Source: Streptomyces sp. NRRL WC-3618
Lineage (GTDB): Bacteria; Actinomycetota; Actinomycetes; Streptomycetales; Streptomycetaceae
Length of the DNA stretch: 25,113 nt
Assembly: GCF_001280005.1 (NCBI RefSeq)
Contig: NZ_LGDW01000044.1
Span: 1 to 25,113 of the forward strand
Direction: 5' to 3'
The notes beneath the pieces were generated by a model. The model searched no databases, was not told the origin of the DNA, and was given only the letters and a program-made list of their open reading frames with translations. How positions within the stretch are numbered: the first letter of the stretch is position 1; each line of letters starts with the position of its first letter. Positions 1-8,434 of the stretch are shown piece after piece. A program made the translations under genes and the position numbers.

Positions 1-1467
1 GGGGTGGGGTGGGCGTTGGGGATTTTCGCCCCCGCCGCCCCTACCCGTCCCGTCTCCGGGGGCTGCGCCCCCGGACCCTCCTTCGGCCTGGACGGCCTCG
101 TCCTCAAACGCCGGACGGGCCAGAGACTCCCAGTACTCCGGGCGGCAGGCCATCACCAAGCGGGCGTTCGCTTTGTGGAGCCAGTTCTCCGTTGCCCTCG
201 TCCAGTCCTGGGCGCGGTGGGCCAGGCGCGGGGGCATTTCCTCGGGGCCGTCCAGGAGGAGGACCAGGGGGCGGCCGGTCCGGTGGGCGAAATGGGCCAG
301 GCGCTCCGGGGTGATGTCGCCCAGGCCGGCGCCGTACCCGCCCGACGCGGCCACGATCCGGGCCGCCCGGTCCAGCGCGCGCTGCGCCGCGTCCGCCACC
401 GACGTGTCGTCGTCGCTCAGGTCGGCGCCGCGCAGCCACAGGGTGGGGGCCGGTTCCGGCTCCCGGTGGCGGCGGGCGGCGAGGGCCGCGAGTTCCGTCG
501 TACGGCCGCTGCCCGGGGCCCCGACGAGGCCGAGAACGACGGCCTGGGTCTCGCGTGCGTCGGTGAACGCCTTCAACTCCCTTGCCAGTTCGGCCCGTTC
601 GACCGGCTCGACCGCACCCGCGTCCACACCGCCCGACGTACGCCCCACGAAGCCCGTCAGCGCGCCCGGCGGTCCGTCCGAGCCCACCGAGGTGGCTGTG
701 AGCTCCAGGACACCGGCGAGATTGAGGTCGGCGCCGTACGCGGGCACTGTCGCCGCGTTGCGGGCGAGGAGGTCGGCGAGCGGGCCGAGCCCGTCTGTCT
801 GCCTCTCCCGCAGTGGGAGGGCGAACCCGGCCGCGCGGTGTCCGGCGGGTTCTCCTGGCGCTTCGGTGGGCTCCGGCAGCAGGGCGGTGCCCAGGACGCC
901 CAGCACAGCTCCCGTCGCACGGTCGAGCACCGGTCCCCCGGCCGCGCCGCCGCCCAGGCGCAGTGCGTCGCTGCCCGCCGTGCCGATGGCCAACTCAAGG
1001 GCGTCGGCGAGGAGATGGAAGCGGTCGGTGGCCGTGTACCTGACGTCGGTCGTACCGAGCACGCGCGCTTCGCGCCAGCCGCCCGCCACGATCCGTACAT
1101 ACGTGCCGGTCGCGACCCGGTCCCGTACGGAGATGGGGAGTGGGTCCGCACCCAGCCCCTCGGTGTGTACGAGGGCCAGGCCGAGGGCCGGAAGGGCGGT
1201 CACCGCATCCGCCGTCGACACCACGCACGTACGCTCGGCGGCGCTGTGCAGGACCAGCCGGGCCAGGCCGTCGACCGCCTCGTGGCTGGTGATCAGTGTG
1301 CCGTGGTGGTCGGCCACGAAGCCCACACCGCGTGGGCGTCCGGCCAGGTCACACACCCGTACGAGCGACTTGTCGGCAGGTTCCGCCGCCGCTTCGCCGT
1401 CTCGCGCCTCGGGCGCGCCGGCCGACGGCCGACGGCCGCCCCCGGCGCGCGGGCCCCGTCCCGTCAT
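1..1467 (-). CDS. Degenerate trypsin-like domain fused to STAND/AAA-like NTPase (partial, 3' end off window)
   Basis: The frame is open from an ATG at 1467 to the window edge, giving 489 residues with no stop. GGGGAGG lies 6 nt upstream of the ATG. Residues about 45-225 look like a trypsin-like peptidase fold (GVGFVADHHGTLITSHEAV, then GGAAGGPVLD). The usual GDSGGP serine is Ala175, the His position of TNAHVV aligns with Glu64, and the Asp position of the DLALL strand aligns with Gly96, so the triad appears lost. Residues about 285-445 carry a P-loop, GAPGSGRT (316-323, Arg in place of Lys), a Walker B-like LVLLLDGPEE (401-410) and a sensor-like MACRPEYW. Together these suggest a STAND/NACHT-type ATPase. 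From about residue 447 the frame is made of a dispersed repeat and is rich in Gly and Pro. Function is unknown; a signalling or conflict role is inference. It is separated from truB by a terminator. Confidence 0.8.
   Translation of the reverse strand, partial: MTGRGPRAGGGRRPSAGAPEARDGEAAAEPADKSLVRVCDLAGRPRGVGFVADHHGTLITSHEAVDGLARLVLHSAAERTCVVSTADAVTALPALGLALVHTEGLGADPLPISVRDRVATGTYVRIVAGGWREARVLGTTDVRYTATDRFHLLADALELAIGTAGSDALRLGGGAAGGPVLDRATGAVLGVLGTALLPEPTEAPGEPAGHRAAGFALPLRERQTDGLGPLADLLARNAATVPAYGADLNLAGVLELTATSVGSDGPPGALTGFVGRTSGGVDAGAVEPVERAELARELKAFTDARETQAVVLGLVGAPGSGRTTELAALAARRHREPEPAPTLWLRGADLSDDDTSVADAAQRALDRAARIVAASGGYGAGLGDITPERLAHFAHRTGRPLVLLLDGPEEMPPRLAHRAQDWTRATENWLHKANARLVMACRPEYWESLARPAFEDEAVQAEGGSGGAAPGDGTGRGGGGENPQRPPHP
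26..127. repeat. Dispersed Streptomyces intergenic-type repeat, copy 1 (inside a reading frame)
   Basis: This stretch combines three modules that recur in the window. A C-rich module at 26-51 is identical over 26 nt to 3581-3606. A small hairpin (GGGGGCTGCGCCCCC) follows. A module ending in CCTCAAACGCCGGACGGGC (108-126) matches one arm of the palindrome at 14852-14870. The other copies are intergenic; this one lies in the open frame of the minus-strand gene. Confidence 0.8.
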
Positions 1468-1665
1468 CGTCGACCTCCCCGCCGAACACGCGAGCCTGGG
1501 TACGCACGCGTCTACTTCGACGGTAGGCAATCAATGATCAGCAGGACAGGGCTTGCGGCGAACGCGCCCCCTCCCGCTCCCTCGGTTCACTCCGAGCGCC
1601 TGCCCGGACGGGTGAATGAATCCTGAGGGGTGGATACACCTCTGAGTGGGGGAACCGAGGGGGAA

Positions 1666-1709
1666 CCGTGGAGCGGCGGGAACGTGCCCCCGTGATCGCC
1701 GCTCCACGG
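1666..1709 (-). terminator. Hairpin terminator downstream of truB
   Basis: A perfect 13-bp inverted repeat (CCGTGGAGCGGCG, 1666-1678; its complement, 1697-1709) with an 18-nt loop starts 16 nt beyond the truB stop. There is no strong U tract, which is common for terminators in this GC range. It marks the end of the rimP-truB cluster. The rest of 1468-1725 holds only the upstream region of the pseudoprotease gene, including two imperfect GGTTCCCC direct repeats near 1648-1667. Confidence 0.65.
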
Positions 1710-1725
1710 CGCGGCAACGGCCGTC

Positions 1726-2634
1726 TCAGACGAAGACCGCGAGGCTCTTCGCCTTGCCCTTCTCCTCCTCCACCAGGGCGAGGAGCTGCCCGGCGGGATC
1801 GAACACGGCCACGGCGCCGACACCCGAGTACTCCTCGGGCATCTCCAGCCGTACGCCGTTCGTGAGCAGCCGCGCCCGGCGCTCGTCCACGTTCCAGCGC
1901 GGGAACGCGGCGGTGGCCGCGTCGGCGATCGGCATCACCGTCAGCTCCTGCTGCAACTGGTCGAGCGTGCGGGCCCCGTCCAGCTTGTACGGGCCGACCC
2001 GCGTCCTGCGCAGCGCGGTGAGGTGACCGCCGACACCGAGGTCGGCGCCCAGGTCCCGGGCCAGTGCGCGGATGTACGTACCGGAGGAGCACACCACCGA
2101 CACGACCAGGTCGAGTACGGGGGTGCCGTCGGCCGCGACCTCCTCCCGGACGTCGTACACCGCGAAGGAGGAGACGGTGACCGGGCGGGCCGGGATCTCG
2201 AAGTTCTCGCCCTCGCGGGCCCGCTTGTAGGAACGCACGCCGTCGATCTTGATGGCGCTGACCTTGGACGGGACCTGCATGATGCGGCCGGTCAGCTTGG
2301 CGACGCCGGCGTCGATGGCCTCGCGGGTGACCTGGGAGGCGTCGGTGGAGGAGGTGATGTCCCCCTCGGCGTCGTCGGTGAGCGTGTTCTGTCCGAGGCG
2401 GACCGTGCCCACGTACTCCTTCTCGGTCAGCGCGAGGTGGCCGAGGAGCTTGGTCGCCCGCTCCACCCCGAGGACGAGCACGCCCGTGGCCATGGGGTCG
2501 AGGGTGCCGGCGTGTCCGACGCGGCGGGTGCGGGCGATGCCGCGCATCTTGGCGACGACGTCATGCGAAGTGAAGCCCGACGGCTTGTCGACAATGACAA
2601 GCCCGTCGGGCGTCCTGGTGTTCTTCTGCGTCAT
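1726..2634 (-). CDS. truB: tRNA pseudouridine(55) synthase TruB
   Basis: TruB isomerises U55 to pseudouridine in the T-loop of elongator tRNAs. The 302-residue protein opens with DGLVIVDKPSGFTSHDVV, followed by RRVGHAGTLDPMATGVL, the catalytic motif with nucleophile Asp46. It continues with the family pattern KEYVGTVRLGQ and SGTYIRALARDLG and ends in a PUA-like C-terminal region (about 220-300). Length fits actinobacterial TruB. The ATG at 2634 overlaps the rbfA stop by 4 nt (ATGA), which indicates translational coupling. It is the last gene of the cluster and is followed by a hairpin terminator. Nothing in the catalytic region looks abnormal. Confidence 0.97.
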   Translation of the reverse strand: MTQKNTRTPDGLVIVDKPSGFTSHDVVAKMRGIARTRRVGHAGTLDPMATGVLVLGVERATKLLGHLALTEKEYVGTVRLGQNTLTDDAEGDITSSTDASQVTREAIDAGVAKLTGRIMQVPSKVSAIKIDGVRSYKRAREGENFEIPARPVTVSSFAVYDVREEVAADGTPVLDLVVSVVCSSGTYIRALARDLGADLGVGGHLTALRRTRVGPYKLDGARTLDQLQQELTVMPIADAATAAFPRWNVDERRARLLTNGVRLEMPEEYSGVGAVAVFDPAGQLLALVEEEKGKAKSLAVFV

Positions 2635-3074
2635 TCGGCGGTGTCGTCCTCGTCGTCCGGCTTCTTGTACGGGTCCGCGTCCCCGGCGAACGCCGCGCCC
2701 GCGGACGCCTGGCGCACCTGCTCGTCGGAGGCGCGGGCCTTGTCGAGGAGGTCCTCGATCTTCTTGGATGTGTCCGGGAGGGCGTCCGCGACGAAGGTCA
2801 GGGTCGGCGTGAACTTCACGCCTGCGGCCTGACCGACGGCGGAGCGCAGAACGCCCTTGGCGCTCTCCAGGCCGGCGGCTGCTGCTGCCCGCTCCTCCTC
2901 GCCCCCGTACACCGTGTAGAAGACGGTCGCTTCCCGGAGGTCCCCGGTGACCCGGGTGTCCGTGATGGTGACCTGGGTGCCGAGCCGCGGGTCCTTGATC
3001 CCACGCAGCAGCTTCTTGGCCACCACCTCTCGGATGAGGTCAGCCAACCTCTTCGCCCGCGCGTTGTCGGCCAC
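2631..3074 (-). CDS. rbfA: 30S ribosome-binding factor RbfA
   Basis: RbfA binds the immature 30S subunit and assists 16S rRNA 5'-end maturation. The 147-residue protein has the family start ARAKRLADLIREVVAKKL, then IKDPRLGTQVTITDTRVTGDL and the AxG-containing KH-like fold (AAGLESAKGVLRSAVGQ), then TPTLTFVADALPDTSKKIEDLL. The C-terminal tail of about 30 residues is acidic (DDEDDTAE) and longer than in E. coli. The start is GTG at 3074 with GGGAGA about 8 nt upstream. The stop overlaps the truB start. The gap to the DUF503 gene upstream is 102 nt. Confidence 0.96.
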   Translation of the reverse strand: MADNARAKRLADLIREVVAKKLLRGIKDPRLGTQVTITDTRVTGDLREATVFYTVYGGEEERAAAAAGLESAKGVLRSAVGQAAGVKFTPTLTFVADALPDTSKKIEDLLDKARASDEQVRQASAGAAFAGDADPYKKPDDEDDTAE

Positions 3075-3176
3075 TGGTCCGTCTCCCGTTCTTTCTGTTC
3101 TGCGTACTCGCAGGTTGTTCGTCTGTGTGCGGCTGTGCGACTGGCCGGCCGGTCGTCGGTGTCACCGCTGCCGGTG

Positions 3177-3470
3177 TCAGTCGTCGTCGCCGTGGAGGCG
3201 CCGTCGTACGGACAGCAGTTCCACCTCGGGGCGGCCGGCGACCAGTCGCTCGCACTGGTCCAGCACGTCGGTGATGTGCCCCGTGTCCCCCGCCACCACC
3301 GCCAGGCCGATGCCGGCTCTGCGGTGCAGGTCCAGGTGCTCGACCTCGGCCGCACTCACCGCGTACTTGCGCTGGAGTTCGGCGACGATCGGGCGGACGA
3401 CGGAGCGCTTCTCCTTCAGCGAGCGTACGTCGCCGAGCAGGAGGTCGAAGGACAGAGTCCCCACGTACAT
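3177..3470 (-). CDS. DUF503 (YlxP-like) small protein
   Basis: This 97-residue protein starts MYVGTLSFDLLLGDVRSLKEK and continues RSVVRPIVAELQRKY, SAAEVEHLDLHRRAGIGLAVVAGD and ITDVLDQCERLV. This is the recognisable DUF503/YlxP pattern: a short alpha/beta fold usually found between infB and rbfA, as here. The biochemical role is not established; the neighbourhood suggests ribosome or RNA work (inference). The ATG at 3470 was chosen because the conserved first strand begins there; the frame stays open upstream but through repetitive intergenic sequence. The Shine-Dalgarno is weak. Confidence 0.93.
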   Translation of the reverse strand: MYVGTLSFDLLLGDVRSLKEKRSVVRPIVAELQRKYAVSAAEVEHLDLHRRAGIGLAVVAGDTGHITDVLDQCERLVAGRPEVELLSVRRRLHGDDD

Positions 3471-3580
3471 ATGTGTATCCGGATGACCCGCCGGTGCGGG
3501 ATCGATGGCCCCGCCGGCGGTGTGGGCGGGGACATCAGGAACGGTACATCCAACGGGCCGGTGGCTCGACGGGATTGTTG

Positions 3581-3643
3581 TCGCCCCCGCCGCCCCTACC
3601 CGTCCCAACCTCGGGGGGGGTGCCCCCCCACCCCCCCCCCCCC
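3581..3643. repeat. Dispersed repeat copy 2 with G8/C7/C13 homopolymer tracts
   Basis: Positions 3581-3606 repeat 26-51 exactly. Then follow eight G (3613-3620), TG, seven C (3623-3629), A and thirteen C (3631-3643). The homopolymers sit where copies 1 and 3 carry a GGGGGCTGC-type hairpin, so this looks like a decayed or slippage-expanded version. It lies in the 232-nt gap between infB and the DUF503 gene, which otherwise holds the infB terminator and no convincing gene. Confidence 0.75.
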
Positions 3644-3650
3644 AAACCCC

Positions 3651-3678
3651 GGCCGGCGGGGACTTCTCCCCGCCGGCC
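3651..3678 (-). terminator. Hairpin terminator/attenuator downstream of infB
   Basis: A perfect 12-bp GC stem (GGCCGGCGGGGA with its complement) and a CTTC loop end 24 nt after the infB stop. This could terminate or attenuate transcription before the DUF503-rbfA-truB segment, or stabilise the upstream mRNA. Confidence 0.65.
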
Positions 3679-3702
3679 AGCCTGAACCACTTACCGTCTT
3701 GC

Positions 3703-6700
3703 TCAGCCGCGCGGCTTCTCCCGCATCTCGTACGTCGCGATGACGTCGTCGACCTTGATGTCGTTGAAGTTGCCGAGGTTGATACCGCCCTCGAACCCTT
3801 CGCGGATCTCGGTGACATCGTCCTTGAAGCGACGCAGACCGGAGATGGTGAGGCTCTCCGCGATGACCTTGCCATCGCGCAGCAACCGCGCCTTGGTGTT
3901 GCGCTTGACCTCGCCGGAGCGGACCAGCACACCGGCGATGTTGCCCAGCTTGGACGAACGGAAGACCTCGCGGATCTCCGCCGTACCGAGCTCGACCTCT
4001 TCGTACTCCGGCTTGAGCATGCCCTTGAGGGCCGCCTCGATCTCCTCGATGGCCTGGTAGATCACCGAGTAGTAGCGGACGTCGACGCCCTCGCGCTCCG
4101 CCATCTGCGCCGCGCGGCCCGCAGCGCGGACGTTGAAGCCGATGACGATGGCGTCGGAGCCGGTCGCCAGGTCGATGTCCGACTCGGTGACCGCACCCAC
4201 ACCGCGGTGCAGGACGCGGATGTCGACCTCTTCGCCGACGTCGAGCTGGAGCAGCGAGGACTCGAGAGCCTCCACCGAACCGGACGCGTCGCCCTTGATG
4301 ATGAGGTTGAGTTCCTGCACCAGACCGGCCTTGAGGGCCTCGTCCAGGTTCTCCAGGGAGAACCGGACACCCCGGCGGGCGAAGTTGGCGTTGCGCTCGC
4401 GCGCCGCCCGCTTCTCGGCGATCTGACGCGCCGTACGGTCCTCGTCGACAACCAGGAAGTTGTCGCCGGCGCCCGGGACGTTGGTGAGACCCAGGACCAG
4501 GACGGGGGTCGAGGGACCCGCTTCCTCGAGGTTGTTGCCGTTGTCGTCGAGCATCGCCCGGACACGGCCGTACGCGTCGCCGACCACCATGGTGTCGCCG
4601 ATGCGCAGCGTGCCGCGCTGGACCAGGACCGTCGAAACGGCACCACGGCCGCGGTCGAGGTGGGACTCGATCGCAATACCCTGCGCGTCCTGCTCCGGGT
4701 TGGCCCGCAGGTCGAGCGAGGCGTCCGCGGTGAGGACCACGGCCTCCAGAAGAGCCTCGATGTTGAGGCCCTGCTTGGCGGAGATGTCGACGAACATCGT
4801 GTCGCCGCCGTACTCCTCGGCCACCAGACCGAACTCGGTCAGCTGACCGCGGACCTTGGTCGGGTCGGCGCCCTCGACGTCGATCTTGTTGACCGCGACC
4901 ACGATCGGCACGTCGGCCGCCTTGGCGTGGTTCAGCGCCTCGATCGTCTGGGGCATCACACCGTCGTTGGCCGCCACCACGAGGATCGCGATGTCGGTCG
5001 ACTTGGCACCACGGGCACGCATGGCGGTGAACGCCTCGTGACCCGGGGTGTCGATGAAGGTGATCTTGCGCTCTTCGTCGTTGACCTGAGTCGTGACCTG
5101 GTACGCACCGATGTGCTGCGTGATACCGCCGGCCTCGCCCGCGACCACGTTCGTCTTGCGGATGGTGTCGAGGAGGCGGGTCTTACCGTGGTCGACGTGA
5201 CCCATGACGGTCACGACCGGCGGACGCGCGACGAGGAACTCCTCGCCACCCTCGTCCTCACCGAACTCGATGTCGAAGGACTCGAGCAGCTCGCGGTCCT
5301 CCTCCTCCGGGCTGACGATCTCGAGGACGAAGTTCATCTCGTCCGCGAGGAGCCTCAGCGTCTCGTCGGAGACGGACTGCGTGGCGGTGACCATCTCGCC
5401 GAGGTTCATCATCACGCCGACGAGCGACGCCGGGTTGGCGCCGATCTTCTCGGCGAAGTCGGTCAGGGAAGCACCACGCGACAGGCGGACGGACTGTCCG
5501 TTGCCGCGAGGCAGCATGACGCCGCCGACCGACGGGGCCTGCATGGCCTCGTACTCCTGGCGCCTCTGACGCTTCGACTTGCGACCACGACGCGCGGGAC
5601 CACCGGGACGACCGAAGGCACCCTGCGTGCCACCACGGGCACCCGGACCACCGGGACGACCGCCGAAGCCGGGACGACCGCCGCCGCCACCACCGGGACC
5701 ACCCGGACGGCCGGCGAAACCGCCGCCACCGCCACCCGGACCACCGGGACGGCCGGCGAAACCGCCGCCACCGCCACCGGGACCGGCCGGACGGCCGGCG
5801 AAGCCGCCGCCACCGGGACGACCGCCACCGGCGCCACCGGGACCACCGGGACGACCGCCACCGCCACCGGGACCGCGGCCACCAGGGCCACCGCCGGGAC
5901 GCGGGCTGCCCGCAGCGGGACGCTGCGGCATCATGCCGGGGTTGGGACGGTTGCCGCCGGGGCCGCCGCCGGGACGCGGAGCGCCACCGGGACCACCCTG
6001 CGGACGGGGCATGCCGCCCGGAGTCGGACGCGCGCCACCCGCACCCTGCGGACGGGGAGCACCCTGGCCGCCACCGGCGCCCTGCGGACGCGGAGCGCCA
6101 CCGGGAGCACCGGGGCCACCAGCGCCACCGGGACGCGGGGCACCGCCGGGACGGGGCGTCTGCGGACGCGCCATGCCGGTGGAACCGCCGGACGTGAAGG
6201 GGTTGTTGCCCGGACGCGGACCCGCGGGACGGGCACCGCCGGGACGCGGCGCGCCCTGGCCACCCGGACGCGGGGCGCCCGGACGCTCACTACGGCCCTG
6301 GCCACGGTCCTGACCGCGGTCCTGGCCCTGGCCACGGTCCTGACCGGGACCCGAGGGACGGGCACCGGCGGGACGCGGGGCACCGGGACGGGCACCGCTG
6401 GGACGCGGAGCCTGCGAGGCGGCCGGCGCGACCGGGGCCGACGGCGGAGCGGTGAACTCCGGCGTGGTCGGCGCCGCGGGGGCCGGCTTCGGCGCGGGCT
6501 TGGGGCCCGGCGTCGGACGCGAGCCCTGGGGGGCCGGCGTGACCGGAGTCACCGGGGTGACCGGCGCGCTCGGCGCGGCGGGCGCCGCGGGGCGCTCGGC
6601 CACGGCGGGCTTGGGGGCCGGCGGCCGCGGGGCAGCCGGACGGGCCGACTGCGCCGGGGAGGGCGCACCGGGCTTGGGGGCAGCCTTGCGCGGGGCGCCG

Positions 6701-6873
6701 GGCTTGGCGCTGCTCCCGCCCTGGAAGGCGTCTGTCAACTTGCGTACTACCGGCGCCTCGATCGTCGAGGATGCCGATCGGACGAATTCACCGAGTTCCT
6801 GGAGCTTGGCCATGACGGCCTTGCTCTCCACCCCGAACTCCTTGGCGAGTTCGTATACCCGGACCTTAGCCAC
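3703..6873 (-). CDS. infB: Translation initiation factor IF-2
   Basis: IF2 is the GTPase that brings fMet-tRNA to the 30S subunit and promotes subunit joining. The protein has 1056 residues, long because of a Pro/Gly/Ala/Arg-rich linker. Residues 1-50 form the IF2_N module ([21 protein letters not shown]). Residues about 55-430 are low complexity. A second IF2_N-like module follows ([17 protein letters not shown]). The G domain has GHVDHGKT (558-565), DTPGH (608-612) and NKID (662-665), and domains II-IV complete the C-terminal half. The start is GTG at 6873 with AAAAGGAG 4 nt upstream, directly after a small hairpin. It follows ylxR by 147 nt. The catalytic core looks intact. Confidence 0.98.
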   Translation of the reverse strand: MAKVRVYELAKEFGVESKAVMAKLQELGEFVRSASSTIEAPVVRKLTDAFQGGSSAKPGAPRKAAPKPGAPSPAQSARPAAPRPPAPKPAVAERPAAPAAPSAPVTPVTPVTPAPQGSRPTPGPKPAPKPAPAAPTTPEFTAPPSAPVAPAASQAPRPSGARPGAPRPAGARPSGPGQDRGQGQDRGQDRGQGRSERPGAPRPGGQGAPRPGGARPAGPRPGNNPFTSGGSTGMARPQTPRPGGAPRPGGAGGPGAPGGAPRPQGAGGGQGAPRPQGAGGARPTPGGMPRPQGGPGGAPRPGGGPGGNRPNPGMMPQRPAAGSPRPGGGPGGRGPGGGGGRPGGPGGAGGGRPGGGGFAGRPAGPGGGGGGFAGRPGGPGGGGGGFAGRPGGPGGGGGGRPGFGGRPGGPGARGGTQGAFGRPGGPARRGRKSKRQRRQEYEAMQAPSVGGVMLPRGNGQSVRLSRGASLTDFAEKIGANPASLVGVMMNLGEMVTATQSVSDETLRLLADEMNFVLEIVSPEEEDRELLESFDIEFGEDEGGEEFLVARPPVVTVMGHVDHGKTRLLDTIRKTNVVAGEAGGITQHIGAYQVTTQVNDEERKITFIDTPGHEAFTAMRARGAKSTDIAILVVAANDGVMPQTIEALNHAKAADVPIVVAVNKIDVEGADPTKVRGQLTEFGLVAEEYGGDTMFVDISAKQGLNIEALLEAVVLTADASLDLRANPEQDAQGIAIESHLDRGRGAVSTVLVQRGTLRIGDTMVVGDAYGRVRAMLDDNGNNLEEAGPSTPVLVLGLTNVPGAGDNFLVVDEDRTARQIAEKRAARERNANFARRGVRFSLENLDEALKAGLVQELNLIIKGDASGSVEALESSLLQLDVGEEVDIRVLHRGVGAVTESDIDLATGSDAIVIGFNVRAAGRAAQMAEREGVDVRYYSVIYQAIEEIEAALKGMLKPEYEEVELGTAEIREVFRSSKLGNIAGVLVRSGEVKRNTKARLLRDGKVIAESLTISGLRRFKDDVTEIREGFEGGINLGNFNDIKVDDVIATYEMREKPRG
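5580..6480 (-). repeat. Gly/Pro/Arg-rich low-complexity repeats inside infB
   Basis: This part of infB encodes repeated units of the type [17 protein letters not shown] (near-identical DNA units around 5690-5815) and GAPRPxGAxxxGAPRP (about 5960-6290). An [15 protein letters not shown] stretch follows near the 5' side. Near-identical tandem DNA units suggest unequal recombination or slippage. The protein is predicted to be disordered here. Confidence 0.85.
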
Positions 6874-6886
6874 TTCGCTCCTTTTA

Positions 6887-6907
6887 GGTCCGGGTTGCGG
6901 CCGGACC
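6887..6907 (-). promoter_or_regulatory. 5'-UTR hairpin just upstream of the infB Shine-Dalgarno
   Basis: A 7-bp perfect stem (GGTCCGG/CCGGACC) with a 7-nt loop is followed at once by CTAAAAGGAG, the infB ribosome-binding site. It could restrain initiation or act as a weak intercistronic element; no known riboswitch is recognisable. Confidence 0.4.
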
Positions 6908-7020
6908 GTCGCTACTTCATGGGCGTACTCATCGCGTGCTCATCGAGTGCTCATCGCAATCTCGACCTACTTCCAACTCGCGGGGGTACCAGAGCCGCAC
7001 GGGGTTCCGTGCGACACGTT

Positions 7021-7299
7021 TTACGGTGTTGCCTGCTCGACGTATTGGCGCAACGCCACGGTGTCGAGCACTCCCGGGGCACGCAGTGCCCGTGTGAACG
7101 CCCGGCGGCGTACCGCCAGGTCGAGACAGGCCTGCGCGGGATGCATGTACGCACCCCGGCCGGGCAGCGTACCGCGATGATCGGGGACGCATTCACCCTC
7201 GACCGCCACGATGCGCAGCAGATCCTTCTTGGCCGCTCGCTCCCGACACCCCACACAGGTGCGTTCAGGGCATACGCGGGCACGCGTCCGGCCAGACAC
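7021..7299 (-). CDS. ylxR: YlxR family RNA-binding protein (DUF448)
   Basis: This 92-residue protein has the YlxR signature: RTCVGCRERAAKKDLLRIV near the N-terminus and GRGAYMHP in the centre, with a basic C-terminal half (AVRRRAFTRALR). YlxR is a small nucleic-acid-binding protein encoded between nusA and infB in many Gram-positives; its exact role is not settled, and RNA binding or a regulatory role has been proposed for some members. The start is GTG at 7299, with GGGGAGG about 11 nt upstream and a second AGGA directly adjacent. The gap from nusA is 101 nt. Confidence 0.94.
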   Translation of the reverse strand: MSGRTRARVCPERTCVGCRERAAKKDLLRIVAVEGECVPDHRGTLPGRGAYMHPAQACLDLAVRRRAFTRALRAPGVLDTVALRQYVEQATP

Positions 7300-7400
7300 T
7301 CCTAAGTCTACCTCCCCGCAGCGACCTCACCCCTTTGGGGCAAGAATCGAACGGCTGTTGTCGTGATCTCAGCCACCTGCGGCTTGGATCTATTCCCCGG

Positions 7401-8432
7401 CTAGTCCCGGGAACGGCCTTGGGGCCTCTCGGCGACCCGCTCGGAGGGCTGGTCGGAAGGCTCGGTGTCCGGCCGGATGTCGATCCGCCAGCCGGTGAGC
7501 CTGGCCGCGAGGCGGGCGTTCTGGCCCTCCTTGCCGATCGCCAGCGACAGCTGGTAGTCGGGGACCGTCACGCGCGCGGAGCGGGCGGCGAGGTCGACGA
7601 CCTCCACCTTGTTGACCCGGGCGGGGGACAGCGCGTTCGCCACCATGTCGGCCGGGTCGTCCGACCAGTCGACGATGTCGATCTTCTCGCCGTTCAGTTC
7701 GGCCATGACGCTGCGCACCCGGGCGCCCATGGGGCCGATGCAGGCGCCCTTGGCGTTCAGGCCGCTGCGCGTCGACCGCACCGCGATCTTCGTGCGGTGG
7801 CCGGCCTCACGCGCGATGGCCGTGATCTCGACGGAACCGTCGGCGATCTCGGGCACCTCCAGCGCGAAGAGCTTCTTCACCAGGTTGGGGTGCGTGCGCG
7901 AGAGGGTGACGGACGGACCGCGCACGCCCTTCGCCACCCGTACGACGTACGACCGCAGCCGCAGCCCGTGCTGGTAGGTCTCGCCGGGAACCTGCTCCTG
8001 CACCGGCAGGATGGCCTCCAGCTTGCCGATGTCGACCAGCACGTTCTTCGGGTCGCGGCCCTGCTGGACGACACCGGTGACGATGTCGCCCTCGCGGCCC
8101 GCGTACTCGCCGAGCGTCGCGTCGTCCTCGGCGTCCCGCAGGCGCTGCAAAATCACCTGCTTGGCGGTGGTGGCGGCGATCCGGCCGAAGTCCGACGGCG
8201 TGTCGTCGAACTCGCGTGCCTCCTGCCCCTCCTCCAGCTCCTGGGGGTCCTCCTTCGCCCACACGGTCACATGACCGGTCTCCCGGTCGAGCTTCACGCG
8301 CGCGTGGCGGCGGCTTCCCTCGGTGCGGTGGTAAGCGATGAGGAGGGCCGACTCGATCGCCTCGACCAGCAGGTCGAAGGAGATCTCCTTCTCCCGCACC
8401 AAGCCCCGCAGGGCACTCATGTCGATGTCCAC
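7401..8432 (-). CDS. nusA: Transcription termination/antitermination factor NusA
   Basis: NusA binds RNA polymerase and nascent RNA and modulates pausing, termination and rRNA antitermination. The 343-residue protein has the N-terminal RNAP-binding domain (about 1-125, [17 protein letters not shown]), an S1 domain (about 130-200, [22 protein letters not shown]) and two KH domains ([28 protein letters not shown], with motif GPMG; and [19 protein letters not shown], with motif GKEG). It lacks the E. coli acidic repeats, as is usual in Gram-positives. The start is GTG at 8432, 2 nt after the rimP stop. The Shine-Dalgarno GAGGAGG lies inside the last rimP codons, so translation is probably coupled. 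Confidence 0.97.
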   Translation of the reverse strand: MDIDMSALRGLVREKEISFDLLVEAIESALLIAYHRTEGSRRHARVKLDRETGHVTVWAKEDPQELEEGQEAREFDDTPSDFGRIAATTAKQVILQRLRDAEDDATLGEYAGREGDIVTGVVQQGRDPKNVLVDIGKLEAILPVQEQVPGETYQHGLRLRSYVVRVAKGVRGPSVTLSRTHPNLVKKLFALEVPEIADGSVEITAIAREAGHRTKIAVRSTRSGLNAKGACIGPMGARVRSVMAELNGEKIDIVDWSDDPADMVANALSPARVNKVEVVDLAARSARVTVPDYQLSLAIGKEGQNARLAARLTGWRIDIRPDTEPSDQPSERVAERPQGRSRD

Positions 8433-8434
8433 GG

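Noticed and set aside
4..1626. Plus-strand frame opposite the pseudoprotease gene
   Set aside because: The minus-strand frame carries P-loop, Walker B and trypsin-fold motifs; the plus-strand translation has no such features.
3505..7305. A very long plus-strand open frame (1266 codons) opposite infB and ylxR
   Set aside because: It is antisense to clear infB, its Thr/Gly/Arg-rich translation mirrors the Gly/Pro repeats of IF2, and it has no recognisable domain. High GC makes such shadow frames common.
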